Origin: Struthidea cinerea
Lineage: Eukaryota > Chordata > Aves > Passeriformes > Corcoracidae
NCBI GenBank assembly: GCA_013397865.1
Contig: VZTI01002740.1
Coordinates: 1-64,000 of the forward strand
Length of the DNA stretch: 64,000 nucleotides
Reading direction: 5' to 3'
The notes below the pieces were generated by a model. The model did no database searches and was not told the DNA's origin. It saw only the letters and a program-made list of their open reading frames with translations. Shown here piece after piece: positions 35,901-50,900 of the stretch; positions within the stretch are counted from its first letter, which is position 1, and each line of letters starts with the position of its first letter. The translations under genes and the position numbers were made by a program.

Positions 35901-38900
35901 TGAGTTGTTTCTGGGATAGCATAGACAGCAGCGTCTTCTCATGGGTACAGCTGACTGTGGCTGTGTGAGTTGGATATAACCTTGGCTGGTGGCAGTAAGG
36001 TTCTTCTCATGGTTGTATGCAGTGGCCCTGGGTGTTAAGATGTGTATCTCAAGGTATTTCTTAACATAGATCATAGGTAATTGCAAAAAAAAGACAAGCA
36101 CAACCTCTCCCTCCAAACCCCTCTGCCACCCCAAAACCAAACCATGCTCCCCCACCAAAAAAAAAAAAGAAAGGGGGAGAGGAGGAAAAAACCCCACAAG
36201 CTCCCCAAACCCAGATCCTTAATAAGCGCATGTTCTTATTATGTGAAGAGCCTTGGTGGGGAAAGTTTCCATTTTTTTTTAAGAAGCTCAGTATATATAG
36301 TGGGAAGATGGATTATAAATTCCAATCTTGCATTTTGGAAGGGCTCATTATATGGAAAAATATTTCTTCAATGTGTTTGGTAAATGAGGTGCCCAAAAGT
36401 AAGAAAGAGAATAGAAAAAATTACTATAGTTCTTTCACAGAACGTTTTTTCTGTGACCTTTCAAATAAAGTCGGATCAAACACTATACTGAAGTACAAGA
36501 GGCAAAGGTACAAAGCAGTATGGCCCTTTCTTTCCTCCAAGGTGGGAAATCATGATCTTGTAGTATTATGATGGTTTCTGCTTGTTCGATTGTTTTTTTT
36601 ACTTCATGAAGTATAGAACAGGTGTGTTTTCAAGTGCTGCAGTTATGACAGACGGTTTTGTACATGATGCTTTATCTTAGAAATCTGTAGTGTCTATTTC
36701 AGTCCATAAATTGGCATAAAATTTATTGAAAGAATTGCTTACTTTGAGAGAAATTGCTCTGCTTTCTCTTTTAAGGGGAACTTGAATTTTGTGCCATGAC
36801 ACTTTCTGTGCCTTAATTAATGCCTCCCCAGATGGGGGAGAGTTTTAGCGTCTTTGCCAAGAGACGAACGGGACCTTCAATAGTCTCTGCTTTCAGATAG
36901 TTGTTTATTAAGTCTTAGCAGAGAAATAGAGTCACAGACATGACCCAGACACAGCACAAAGCAGAGAATGCAGGAGAAAGCCGAATTATCAAGATTAGAC
37001 AGACTTTTTAAAGGTAAATTATCCAATAAAAATGTAAAACGAAAGATATTTTCACTTTTCCACCAATGTTCAGTAAATCACGAAATGGTCTTTAACCCAA
37101 ACCACTGCATGATTCAGTTTTCTTTGTGCCTGGAAGGAGGATAGTGAGTTATGTAGCTGTCATTGGAAATAATCTGGGTTTTAGGTCCATTAATTTTGAC
37201 TTCATGATACCAAAAACTGGTTCATACATTTTTGGTGTGGTGACTTGCTTTTTTTGTTTTCTGTTGTAAATTTTAAAATGGAAGCTGTTAGTGATGATTT
37301 TGCATTTTATACTGTGAAAGCAAAATCATTCAGGAAGTATTTAATTCAGAAAGTTGTCTTACTGTAAGAAAGTAATCACAGAAGAGCCAACTGGTACTAG
37401 AGCTTGAAAACGGCTTTATCAATTTTTAACATGCTTATTTGGAAATAACTGAGACAAATGATAGTAAAATGTTTTTAATAGCCTTGTTGCACTGTAATAC
37501 TTTACATTTTCTGTTTCATAAATAAATGAAACAGAAAACGAAATTATTTTGTAACTTCCATCTGATAGTGTAGACTATGTAAGTATTACTTTGTCTTTTA
37601 AATTAAAATTCAGTACAGACTACGCAGACATTTTGGTACAGGTTATTATTCTTTCGTAGATAAGCATAGTTGCAAAGAAATAGTTAATGGAATTTTTAAA
37701 AAATTTATTCAGGGAAGGGGGAAAGGCTGCGTTGGTTTTTTTTAATGAAGTTTCTTAGCTAAGCAGCTGTAACTATTTTGAAGAGTTGAAAAGGTTCTGT
37801 CTGCTTGAAGTATCTGTTCTCCAACCAAACAGAGATAAAACACACAGGGAAACATTCTATTATGGGATATGAATTACTTCCACCAGTAAAACTAGATTTG
37901 CTTATATGCAAGGGTTAAAGAGTGGCCTGTGTGTGGTGTTTGTGTCCTACCCGTTGCTGTGGCTGCAGTCATCTCTCTGTGTTTTGCAAGCTGTAACATT
38001 TAACATGCCACCCCAGGTTTTCTGTTCTGAATTTTGGAAATACAGCAAGAGCCTGGAGAAAACAGTCTGTACAATCAAATATACAACATGTATAATCATT
38101 GATGGTATACATAACATGGTTTAATGAGGACACTAGTATGTATGTATTACAGTGGGAGGTGGGTAATAATACACAGTGATGTGGTCTGAGTGAGCTTCAG
38201 CTTTTTTGTGAAATAATCCCCTCCTTTTCACTTGTGCTGCAGAACATACAGTTTTCAAACTTCGCTTACACATTTTATTACAAGGTGAATTTCATGCTTA
38301 GATTTTTAAATAGAAGTAGTTGAATATGTAACAACTGAATGAAAGTAATGTCCTGCTTTGTTTTGAAACCACTGTTTTTCTGTCATGATGTAAGATAGTG
38401 GGAACCTGCAAAGTATAAGGACAAGTGGTTCATTGCTTTTGAAACACAATGATTTCAGATTGTCCACACAAAAGTATTGGAGACCACTTGGAAAAGAAGA
38501 TGAGTGAGTACAGCTTCACAAGCCTGCAGTGATTCTCATTCAGACTACCTTGTTTGATTATTTGTACAGTTTTGTTAAAATTGTGTCTCAGAGACTATAA
38601 GCTTTCTAAGTGTAAAGGGTTATTAAATGTCTACGTAGTTGAAATAATATTTTTTCCTTTTTTTTGTAACTGCATGCATAATATTTCCACAGACATCCAT
38701 TTTGTGGGGTTTTGGAATACTGTTCTTAATACAAATCTCTTAGGAATAACTGTTGTATTGATTTAATTATTTTTGCTTGGCATATCATCATTCAGTAGGA
38801 AAATGGAAATCTGTTGGAGCACTTTGCAAAAAATGGTAACCTCTACCATTAAACATAACCCTGACCCAGGCAGGCCGGCCTTTGAAGGCTTAGAAAATAC

Positions 38901-41900
38901 TGTAGGCTAACTTGAACATCTCAGAAAAAAACCTCTCAAAAGCAAGAGGTAAGATTTCGTCACATACAGACGACTCACAATGTGTAGCAATTGGGAGGTG
39001 TATGTTTAAATCCATGTGGACTCCTACAAAGAAGGTACTACTTTTGCTTGAGTATGATCAAGTATTTCTGTTTTGGACTAAAAACATACAGGATAATATT
39101 CTGGTGGACAAGTGTAGAATTTACTTCTCTTTGGTGCAAAAGCATTCATTGCTTTTCCCTGTTAGAGTTGTTTCTTACTCCAGAATACCTAAATTCCCAA
39201 TGGGGATGAAATTGATCAATTTTATTTAAGTAAATTGCGTGGATTTATTTTTGTATTCTCCTATAGGAAATTCATTATTTGACCTGGACTTTAATAATAA
39301 CAACAGTAACACAGAAGCCAATTCCTTCTAGTTTAAAAGAATGTCACTTCTGTTTCTTTTCTTAATGAGGCTAAATAAAATGCTACAAAAAAGTGTAAGT
39401 AGTACAGCTCTTGTTAAATTACCTGTTGTGGAATTTTTACCCCCAGTAAAATAAATATATTCATGTACAATGAAATGAGGCAAAAAAAATCTGTCATTTG
39501 TACCTTGTTTTCACTTGTAACAGGCTGGCTAACATTTACTAAGGAGCTCATAAGTGGCATATAATTACGATTTTATGTTCTAGATATTGTCCGGAATTGT
39601 AACATTAATATAAACATTCATCATTATTTGATTGTCAAAGATTTGTTAGGCTTTTAGTGAAATCACTCTTGATTAACAGTTTATGTATTTATCAGTGAAT
39701 AAATACAATTTCAGAAATATTTATTGCCCAGTGGGAAAAAGCTACAGTCATGGTACAGAAAATTCCTCTTTTCCCATTGTGTATGGCTTCTGCACTGTGC
39801 TCTGGAGCTGCCATTGCCAGATGTGGACATGCTTCTTTTGAAAATAACAGTATCACTATTATACACAAGGCTCTGGATTATTTGCTTCCCCACCAGAAGA
39901 ACGTTGTGTGTGGGCGGATTATTGGCATTTCAAGGTCTGTGCAGAGTCTGGGAAGCTGGATCCTACTGTAAACAGAGCAACAGATGAGAGTGGGAGCAGG
40001 GAGGGGCATACATCTCACTGATTATTTTAAGAAGACAAGTTCCAAGAAGCTCTGAACTCAGATGCAGGACAGAAAGTTTAAACAGACCTTGGAGTTTTCA
40101 GGATAAATATGTGCATTTTTTAAATGCAGAAACTCAGAGCTAGTGTGTGACATGAGTAACTTTTTGTTGCAGTGTATAGACTGACACAAGTAGCTTCTGA
40201 ATTTACTTCTTAGTGGTCTGATGACCTTTTCACAGTAGGATTTCCATGTACATCACTGAAAAGTGCAAAGGTCCAGCATCTCCATTACCTTTGGCACATT
40301 TATTATGTTAGTAATGATTTTTGTTACGGTTCTGTTTGGCTTTGCAAATTAAGTACAGTGTAGCCTGTTTGGAGGTTGAAAATATGAGTAAGTGTGTATG
40401 AGATGACCTCTAGATAAAAATTTCTTCACTTTTCTGCTGTGGTTCATTTACAGGTCCTTCAACAGCTTTTAAATCACTTCCGAAAAAATAAGGATAAAAT
40501 TCTTCTTTTCTCCTTTTCCACAAAGGTGAGCTCCATGTGATTTTTATCAATTAACAGCAGCAGTAAGTTCTGAAGCGTGAATCACTGAAGTGGCGCGTGT
40601 CAACCACATTTCCTTGTTGCTTCTACTGTGAGAAGTGTGCTGTAGTCCACAAGCATATTGAAACCTTTTGTTACCTCATTATAAAAATGGTGATGGCAAA
40701 ACAAGTGTAACACTCTTCTGCCTTCCCTAGAACTTTTTGAAATAGTTCTGTTACTTCAGGTGCAGATAGCTGAGTTCAGCTGGTATGTCTTGAGTTAGAG
40801 CACTGTCACAGCACAGTATGACTGCAGTATCATAAAACCTTTGTGTTAGCACTGAAAGTTGTTAAGTTTCCTCATTCTGCTGACTTTTGATCATCATCAG
40901 CAATGAAACTTCAATTCTTGCTACACCAGTTGACTTGAACTGAAAACTGTCTAATTGGAGCAAGATATATATATACATTTTACTTTTAAGGGACTTGCTC
41001 CTTGATTATCTTGTTAGGGAATAATGTGTTTCCTGAAATAGTGCACTCTATAGTATTGGGGCTTTTTATTTAAATATTTGTAATGATAGCACTAAAAAGT
41101 ATTTTAAAAAGTAGTAATTTGAATGGTAGTTCAGAGTCTTAAATACCTCTCTTTTTTTGGCTTTAAGAAAGAATGCAAGTTTAATGTTTAGATGCAGTAG
41201 TAAAGTACTCATGTGTCTTAGGCTATGTTTTATGGTGTCCAGTACCAGACTGACTGCTGGTTACTGCAGTCTCTTTCACTCCATGCCCCTCAACTCTGTG
41301 CACTCTGTGCTGACTCGTTTACTGTATTTCAAGTAATTGCAACTTGCTAAGATGGGAGGAAGCTGCTTAAATGGACTGCCTGCTTGTTGAGTTGGATTGA
41401 GTGACAGTTAGAGGTGAAACAGGCAGCCAGGGTTGGATGACGGACTGAGACCACAACAGACCAACATTAATCACCTTGAGTGCTGTAGAATCATGGCTGA
41501 GGAGAATAATGGATGTTGATACCAAAATGGCAAAGATTTAGTCTCATTTGCTACAGGTGGTGTACTGAAAATATATTTGATAAATGCAGCCCGTGTTTAT
41601 CATGTTTAATTAAAAAGATAGTATTAAGTACTTAACTTTTCTTTTTTTCTTCATTTTTCCACTCAGTTGCTGGATGTGCTGGAGCAGTACTGCATGGCAT
41701 CTGGGCTAGATTACCGAAGACTTGATGGAAATACCAAATCAGAAGATAGAATCAGAATTGTAAGAGAGTTCAACAGCATTCAGGAAATTAACATATGTCT
41801 TGTATCTACAATGTAAGAAAATTTAACTTGTAGTTTGTTTCAATATGAATGTCTAGTGTTCAGTAAGTTGGTTACCCTGTAACTGTACAAATACACTTGT

Positions 41901-44900
41901 GTCAGTTGTTAACGCTTACAGGTATGACTTAGCTGAGGTTGTGACCATTTGAGTGGAAGCTGCATAGCATTATTGTCAAAAACTATGTGTTGTGATTAGA
42001 GGAAGTAAAATTTTACCTGTAATTTTCCTGCTTCCAGAATGTTAATTGGCATAAAACTGGTTATGAGTATCATTGTAGTATTTAGAGGAGTTGGCCTGTG
42101 TAGGACTTAATTGGAATAAAGTAGCAACAGGGGTTTTTACTAAGTAAGTTGATAGTAGTTGGTTAGGACTCAACTATTCATAAAGTCTGTAACAATTGTG
42201 ATATTTACATGAGAAAACTGCATTTTATAGCAGTGGTTATTTGAGTACTTGGTGGTTATTAGTACAACAGTAATGCAAAGCTGTACTGCACTGTTTTCAG
42301 TATCTTTAATGTGTTCTTTTTTTTATGTTGAGGAAGAGTATGCCAACATGGACCTAATACAGAACAATCTAGTTTCAGTGTTTTTCTTACTATCATATAG
42401 TTCTGTTTTTTCATTTTTATGTTTTTAGGGCTGGTGGATTGGGTCTTAATTTTGTTGGTGCCAATGTTGTTATACTGTTTGATCCAACATGGAATCCAGC
42501 AAATGATCTTCAAGCGATTGACAGGTACACTCTCAAAATACAGAATTTGATCCATGTTGTGCTCTTCCTTTCATTCTGTAATCTGATTGTCCAGCTGAAA
42601 CTTTTCCTCAAGTAAGAAATTTTTTGCATAGTCTGATTCATCCACAAGACAATAGGAAAGGTCCAGCTAAATTAGTTTTTAGCTTTGATGTGATTATTTA
42701 TAACCCTAAACTTTACAATTTATTTTCCTTTATTTCTTTTTTGTGGCAGTGGGCCAAAAAAAAAAACTCAACAAAAAACTCCCTGTGGTCACTATAACTT
42801 TTTGTGATCTCTAGAATATGTGTATGTAGATGACATTTTTCTTCTGTTTTTCATGACAGAGTACATTGTAGTTGACCCTAGTTCAAATGATGTTTTGAAT
42901 TCCAAAACCCTAAAGGATGAGGGCTCTTTATTTTCTCTTCTGCTTCACCATTGTGGAGATTAGTGTCTTTTTAGCCCTCACATCTATCTCTGATATTATG
43001 GTGTTGGAGTATTTCCAGTAATACAGATTTTTGTTTCAAGGCTTTTTGACTGTAGGATATTTCCCTAGGAATCCAAGGCAGACCTTTGAGTAACTGAAGT
43101 AAAGAATATTGAAAACCTTCAAAATTCAGTAGATGTACATATTTTCATGAGCAGAAATAAACTTGTTTCTGTTATCTCATGCAGTTATGTAATTCTGTTT
43201 TAAGGGTCTTTCTGATTTCTAGGATGTCTTTATGTGCACCTGTTCTAGAGAAACGTGTCAGAAACATGTATTGGGGACTATCTTTAAAAAATCTTTGTAA
43301 GATCACTTTACTGTGAATTGTTTTAGCCTCTCGTGAATTTTGTGGACTATAGTCTATTAGAAGTTTCAGAATTTACCATTTGAATAGAACACTGCCAGTT
43401 CATTAGCTGTTTTTATGATGTTGTGTCTTGTAAAGTGATTTATATAGTTAAGAAAGAGCAGACTGCTCCAAGTAATCCATGAGTTAATTCCTGCATAATG
43501 CAAATGGGAGAATACTTTGAGCAAAAGTAGGTGGAGACAGAGAGGGAAAAAAAAAACCCAAACAAACCTGAGATAACAGAGTGGAAGATGTGTTTTCTGG
43601 AGAGATGGGAGACGGTTCTTGTGATATAAAATGAGGAGAAAGCTTTTTAAACTGAATAGGCCTGGGGAGGAATATGAGGTAGTGAAGGTAAAGGAAAAGG
43701 AAATTAATTACTGAGGAAAATTTGGAAAAGTAAGGAAAACAACCCAATCAACATATGCATGTTTTAGAGTAGTCCTGTTTTATTAGAATGCTTTTATAGA
43801 TTTAGTTTGTTTATTGTTAATTACTACCCCTAAGAGCTCTCATTTCTTAAAATGTTTTCAATGTATCATGTTCTTGCAGAGCTTATAGAATTGGCCAATA
43901 CAGAGCTGTTAAAGTGTTTAGATTGATATCCTTGGGAACTGTGGAAGAGATGATGTACTTGCGACAAGTTTATAAGCAGGTAAAGTTCACAAACTGTTTA
44001 AATGGGGAGCTCTTCCTACTAGTTTCAAGGACAGAAGGCTAATCTAGTCTGTAGTAAAATTGTAGTTTACCTTGAGTTTATGATATATGATGTTAACTTA
44101 CTAAGCAAAGGTGCGTCATTTAGCAATTGTCAAAGAATGGAACAGAATTATATTTGTATTCAAGTTTTTCTGTAAATATTGACAGTTTAGTTATGCAATG
44201 TACCTTATTCAGGTTATACAGAGAACTGTTTTTATTTGAAGACTTGTGAAGTACAACTGTGATAGTTGTATTTAGTATCTGCAACAGTCTGATTCAGGCA
44301 GCTTTTTCTCATGAAAGTCTGGAGAAAGTAAAGCAGAACTTGCTGGTGCTATAGAAGAAAAGCAAGAGGCATTACGACTTTCCTAATTCTGGAAACTTGC
44401 TTATAAAAGGAGAGGGAAGTGTCATTGGTTCTGTTACGAAGATGAGAAGTGATGCTGCTCACTGGAACACTTAGCCTGGATCACTTGCACTCTCTCGATT
44501 TTTGACTTGCATTGATAGGCTTTGTCCTGGTTACAGCCATGACAGGGGTAATTTTTGCGGTAGCCAGAAGGGGGCATGGCCGGGGCCTGAAAGTTGTTCT
44601 ATACCACCTGCCGTCATTTTTCAAGAATGGGGGAAGTGGTCTCCTCTGGATCGTGTAGCGTGGTGGAGGGAGAGGTTGGGTATTGTTGGGGGTTTCCAAG
44701 TGGTGAGCAATTGTGTTCATCTATCCTGTACACTTTTTTATTCATATTGTTGCTGTTATTGTTTGTTTCTTACTTCATTGCTGTTTCTGGTAAATTGTTC
44801 TTCTCTCAACCCCTGATCCTTCACCATGAGCCTCCTCTTCACCCTGCTGCAGGGGGAGCGGGTAGAAGGAGTTGCCATGTGGTGTGGGATTCGTAATGTT

Positions 44901-47900
44901 TCAGTGGGAACACTAAATTGGGGAATATCATTCTTGAACCATGACAGGTTTAAGTACCTAAAATCAGGAAAAGAAAAGTGTGTGGTTTGAGGAACACATA
45001 ATCTAGAAACTGTTTGCTGATGAGATTAGAATTGAAACAAAAAATAAGCAAACTCAAGCATGATCAGCAAAGAGCAGGCTACAGAATAATAAGAAACTAG
45101 GAGAAATATGAACATGTTTTTCTCAACAAAAGGTGCAAGTTAAGAAAGGAGGTGATTGATTTTTCAAGTTTTGATGTTACAGGCATGTAAACTTGGAGCA
45201 AGGAAGAAAACCATTGGCCTACAAAAAAAAGTTGTCCTGAAGAATGCATTGCATAGAAAAGATAAAAATAGGTCACCTCAGTGGGAGAATGATACTATAT
45301 ATTGAAGAAAACTTCATTAGACTTGAGGAATTAACCTAATAATTTGAAATTTCATCCATAAAAATGAAAAGTTGTTAACGAGTCTTCAGTGACAAGGACT
45401 TGTCGCTGGGTTATTTACAAGGAGGAAGTTGAAGGCTGAGTGAGTGGGAAATGCAGCAGTAAAGAGATTGTCATTATTCTCCTAAGATCTGAGTAAGTGA
45501 CAAATAAAAATAAGGTTCTAAGTTCATCTGATTTCACAGAGCAGATAGTCATAAAAGGAATTTATCCTCAGGAAGATCAAATCTTGAGCTCTGTTAAGTA
45601 ATGTGTATGGTTTGCTTTAAAATGCTACTTTAAGAAGTGTAACAATGACTTTTAGCTCACTTAAAGTCAATGTTTTGTAGAAGCCAAAAAGCCATTAGAG
45701 TTCTGTTTAATTTTGACAAAGTTATCTAAATAAGGAAGAGGAAACATAAGGAAAAATTAAAAGGAATATAGGAGATAGGTGGGACAGGTAACTGGGAAAT
45801 TTGCAGAGATTCTGTATGAGACACTCAGAATTAAGATGTTTTAGTAGTTGAAATAATATGCTAGAAAGGCAAGTTAAATATAACGCATGGTAAGTCCTAA
45901 AACAATATTTGAGGAACAGTGGTCTAAAAACATAAAAACTAATAGTTTAGATTTTTAACACATTGGGAGCACAAGTTGTACTGCTCTATGGACACTAGTA
46001 AGGTTTAAAAGAGCGTTTATTGCAAAAAAACTCCCTAAACTTTATTTATTCTTTACATGCACATTCACGGAAAAGCTTGGAGAGGATCCTGTTCCAAAGT
46101 TTCTCTTGTGCAAAGTACTTTTGGGAATTCCTTTCAACAGCAAGTATCAATAGGAGAAGCCTCAGAAAGGCTAACAAAATGAGCAATAGTGGATTACAAC
46201 CAGCTATATTCACTAGAATCCTAACGGAGGGGAGCCTGCTTCACAGAGATCTTTGGAGTTGGTGATCTTGTAGAAAAAGAAGACCTGGATATTGTCTGTT
46301 TGGATTCCAGAAAGCATGTATAAGTCTTGAAAGGACGTAGAAACATTTTTCTTTTTTTCTTTTATTCTTTTTTTCTTTTTTTTTAACCGACTTGTATTTT
46401 TCAGGTTGAATAAGCAGCAATAAACAGAGTAGTTTATAAGTTTGTGCGTAGTTATAAGTCTGAGGGCTGGGGTTTTTTTGGCTATACTTGACTTGCTTTC
46501 CCTTAGCAAGTTAACATACAGTGCAAAGGAAGGTGAAGAAAATGCTAATAATTTAGTATAGTGGAAGCTGAGCTGTCAAGATATAGAGGAGTGCCAGTAA
46601 TGTGTATGGTAGATGTCTGACAATAGGCAACAATGCAGTAAAAGTGTTTGAATATTCTATTTTATTTTAATTCAGTAAAGCCAGGCAGGTTCATATTATA
46701 TCACGATCTGTTATAACAACATCTGCCAGGGAAATTAAAACAAAATATCCTCTCTAAGGAATTTCTGCTTGTTCCAGCTAAAGCTGTGTATATAATGTGG
46801 GTGCCAGGAAATTCTGACGTGCTGTTGTAGCAAACACTTCTGAAACCTCTTGTGTTGTTCTGTTTTAGCAACTTCACTGTGCAGTGATTGGAACTGAAAA
46901 TGCCAGGCGGTATTTCGAGGCAGTGCAAGGATCAAAGGAACATCAAGGAGAGCTTTTTGGGATTCATAACCTTTTCAAACTTAGGACTCATGGGTCCTGT
47001 CTTACCAAAGACATCCTGGAGGTGTGATGTACTACCCTTTAACTTTTGGATATTAGTTTTACATTTTTCCTTTCCTCGTGAGGCTTTTTGGTCATTGTTC
47101 TGAATGGAAACACTATAAAACAGAATGGTAAAACTTAATCATACTTGTCTGTGCCATGACTTGAATGAAATGGGCATGCTAATTTCTTATTCTGATACTC
47201 ATTCTCATTCTGAATTTGTCTGAAAGATAAATTTCTTTAAATCCAAAAATGGAAAAAGCTTGGATTATTATTTTCATAAATTTCCTAATATATATATTTT
47301 TAAAATAAAAACTACGAAACTTATTTTTTGATACTTTCACTCAGCTTTGTGCAGAGATACGTTTTATTCATCAGTAACTCAGACTGACCTTTAAAGTCAG
47401 AATTCTGATCATAAAAATATTTTTTATGGTCACAGTAACCTCTTTAGAGTACTTTTTGCGATGTTAATAACTGTTTTAAAAAAATGCATTTTATAATGCT
47501 GTATTTTGAAGTGCTACAGGGTGCAAGTAAATAACTGAGATTTCATATTGTAAAATTAATTTCTTAATTACTCTAAAAAGACTGTTGGCCTAGTTCTAGA
47601 GTGTATAGTGTAAACTAACTTCAAGTATATTCAGTATTATACCTTTTTGTATGCAACATGTTCGCAGCAGCTAGCTTGCATCTTCAAATTTACTGCAGCT
47701 TTTTTCCATGTTTCTTTTTCTTTCCATCCTTCCCTTTATTTTGTTATTTCTCTTCTGCTAGGAATTTAGTCTGGACCTTGCTGATTGTACTTCTGGTGCT
47801 TACACTTCTGTAGAAAGAAGGAAACTTCTTTCCTGGGCTTGCCTTTGTATGCAATAAAACCTGTATCTGTTTATGTTAACATATTTGATTGTTTTAGAGG

Positions 47901-50900
47901 GAAGGGCGGGTAGAAGCAGGAGTCATAACAGCAACTACATGGCTGAAGGAAGAGAATCGTTCATGCAGCTCAGAAAAGGTGAGAAGTCTTTGTGGACTTA
48001 TAGACCAGAGCATGACAGCCTCTAGCTCCCAATATTGCAGTGGCAAATGTGGGAAAATATGTCATTAGGCTCATAAGACTTTTACCCTGTTGTTTTGAAG
48101 ATTTTGTTTAGGGAATTGTGGAAAGGAGTACAGTTGGTTTAGATGATTGAAAGCTTCAGGTTTTGTGGAACTCTGGAAGACCTGGGCTATTTAGCTGTTG
48201 TAGTCAACGAATCAGACAGTGATTCCCACCAAACCAGTGGTCTGTTCAATACTGTCTTTTTTATTTTTAAAGTATGTAATTACCTAATGGTTTCCTTATG
48301 GAATAAGATCTTTTTTTTTTTTTTTTTTTCCGCAAAGGTCAGTTTTAATAGGAGCATTGCATTTGTAGGAATGTTTTTGACTGAGCGCCATGTTCAGGTA
48401 CTTTGGGAAGCAAGCAGTTAGCTCTGTAAAGTGGCCTATAAGAGTAAAGTTATCATTAGATTAGATCACACTGAATGATATTACAAATTAGCCACTACTC
48501 TTATGCCTGTTGGAGATTTCTGTGAGTAAATGTCAGTATTTAATGTGTTTTAAGATTAAGACCTTACGTTGGTCTTAATCTCATATGGATAATACATCAC
48601 TGGATGGTCATGATCTCACATATAAAACTTGCTGACAAACAGTAACTTTTTAAGCTTACGTTAAATGCTTTTTGTTGAGCAGAATTATATCAGGATTAAT
48701 ATATTAATTTTTAAATGTTTCTTTGAGTACAAAGTTTTAGTATTTACTGTTCTGACTTTCCATTTACGTGTTGTCTTAATTCTTATCTCAGTAATAATAT
48801 ATAATATAGTATAATAGTGTATATAATAATAATAGTGTGTATATATATATATATATTATTATAATAATAGTATAATAACTATTATCTCAGTAGTGTGCAG
48901 TCTTGAAGCTGTGTTCTGGACTTTAGTATCTTAAAAATGTTTTAAGATTGCCTGGGCATAATTTTGTTTGATTACAGTAGGCCTCAATGAATTTTAGAGT
49001 GGAATGTTACATACTCATGACTTTAATGTTAGCGCCCATATACAAGGAAGTTTACCACTGCACTGAGATTTATTTTTTTTTATGAATGTCATTACACATG
49101 ATATTAAGGTTTGAATCATGAAGTCACCTTCCAAACTACCCTTGAAAGATGAAAAGTAGCAATGAGATTAGTATAAACTTGAAAAACATGGGTGTAGATT
49201 GGGAAGGCATAAATTGTTTCAGCAGTATGCAGCATATATTGTCTCAAGTACCTAATACTATCAGTTATTTTCAGTGTTGTTCTGGTAAAAACTTTATGCT
49301 GCCAGAGACTTCAGTAATTTTTCATTATGAATTATTTTGCATTTTGTAGTACTATTTTGCATATTTTTTGCTTGAGTAACACAGTGAAAATCCACTTTTT
49401 TACACTGCTTTGGGATTAGGTGTGTTGTGTATACTATTAATGTTAAATAACTTTGCTTTAATTTTTTTTCTTTTTAGTATGAACAACCAGACTGTAAAGA
49501 AGATGGAGATCCCCAAAGCATTCAGGCACAATTAAAAAGAGAAGAGACGGATTTTTGGGATGACTTCAGTGATGATGATATTCTGGAGAGTTCTGTGAAA
49601 AAATGTGACAGAAGGAAGCCAAGCAATGGAAATAATTTCATGGTAACAAAAGGACAGCTTTCCTTAATGCAGTGCGGATTCTCTAAGTTGTTGCAGAGAG
49701 AAATTGCAACTACCAAAAAAGGGGATGATAATTACAACTCTCATCATTCAAGTTCTGGTGGTCATACTGTAAGAAAAATTGTAAATAGCAAGGGTGGTGA
49801 TTTTCAGAAATGTCAAACCAGTGTGCCTGTTTTGGAGCATGGGAAAGCTGTTCTGTCACCAAATAGAACTGATAAACAAGATATGCATTGTACGGACTGG
49901 CTTGGTTTATCAGGCTCTGAGGAGGAAGGGGACAGAAAAAATGAAGATCAAGGCATTTCAAAGCAACGTGATATAGTCATGGAAACTGAAGGTAGTTCTG
50001 AAGAGGATGATGATGTCGTCTTTCCGACCCAAGTTCAAGTATGCCAGCAACCAATGCTTACTAAAGAAGTTGAAATACACAGGTCAACATCTGAAAATTG
50101 TGAGGAGTTAGCAGAAGAAAAAGCTGGATTTGTATTTAGGGGAAACAGTAGACAATTTGGATTCCCCAGTACTGAGTCAAATTTCAGCAATGCCATGTCT
50201 TTTGAAGACATCAAGAATGACACAGACTTGAAAGAAGCAAGCGACATAAGTGATGAGTCTGATGATATTGAACTTTCCCATAATTCTGAATCAAGAAAGC
50301 TAGGAACTTTGAACTTTCCAAAGTGGAAGGAGGGATGTGCCCTTAACAATGAAGTAGGTAATGTCTCCAAGTCTCTGCTACAAGCAAAGAAGCCCAGCAG
50401 AAAAGGAAAGGAAAGTAGTTCTCAGAATATAGATGAATTCTCATCCTCTGAAGATAACTTTCCAGTTGAGAAAATTCATGCCAGAAAGCAAAGTTATAAG
50501 TGTAAACGACAGAGAGGCAGAGTTCACTTTGGGTCTAAAATGCTGTGTCCTATTCAAGATACCTCTGTTGCACAAATGAAGCCTAACAATTATGCTATGC
50601 ATAGAACTTATGCAAGTAAAACTGTATTTGAGCATCAAGAGCAAAAAATGGAATCAATGGACAAATATTTAGGTAACTATTAACTGAACTTGTTTGCTTT
50701 TATTTCAACTAAAGTAGTAACATATGTTTAATTTACCATTGTCAGCATGTTTTAAGTTCTTCTTGCTGTATGTATTTTTTCTTACAAGATGTAATAAATG
50801 CTCTGCTAAGTTATTGTTTAGTAATATCTTTCTATATCTCTCTCTTTACATATTAGACTTACTTTTCTGTCTTCCGGGGTGACAATCTGCTTTGTAATTC

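Larger units (their letters stand above)
32807..40453 (+). other. ERCC6L2 intron 9
   Basis: 7647 bases, the largest complete intron. Contains a weak CR1-like patch (33245-33390), a G-run (33685-33700), a CR1 split by an LTR (34125-35675), an A/C-rich tract (~36085-36190) and a probable antisense LTR (~36815-37090). 37.1-40.4 kb has nothing recognised. Confidence 0.8.

Noticed and set aside
38912..39229. 105-codon plus-strand open frame in intron 9
   Set aside because: A second frame is open over the same bases, it lacks exon signals and has no recognisable motif.
39711..39987. Overlapping open frames on both strands, one reading ...KALDYLLPHQKNVVCGRIIG...
   Set aside because: Three frames are open together, there is no splice context and I recognise no family; it looks like a chance stop-poor patch in intron 9.
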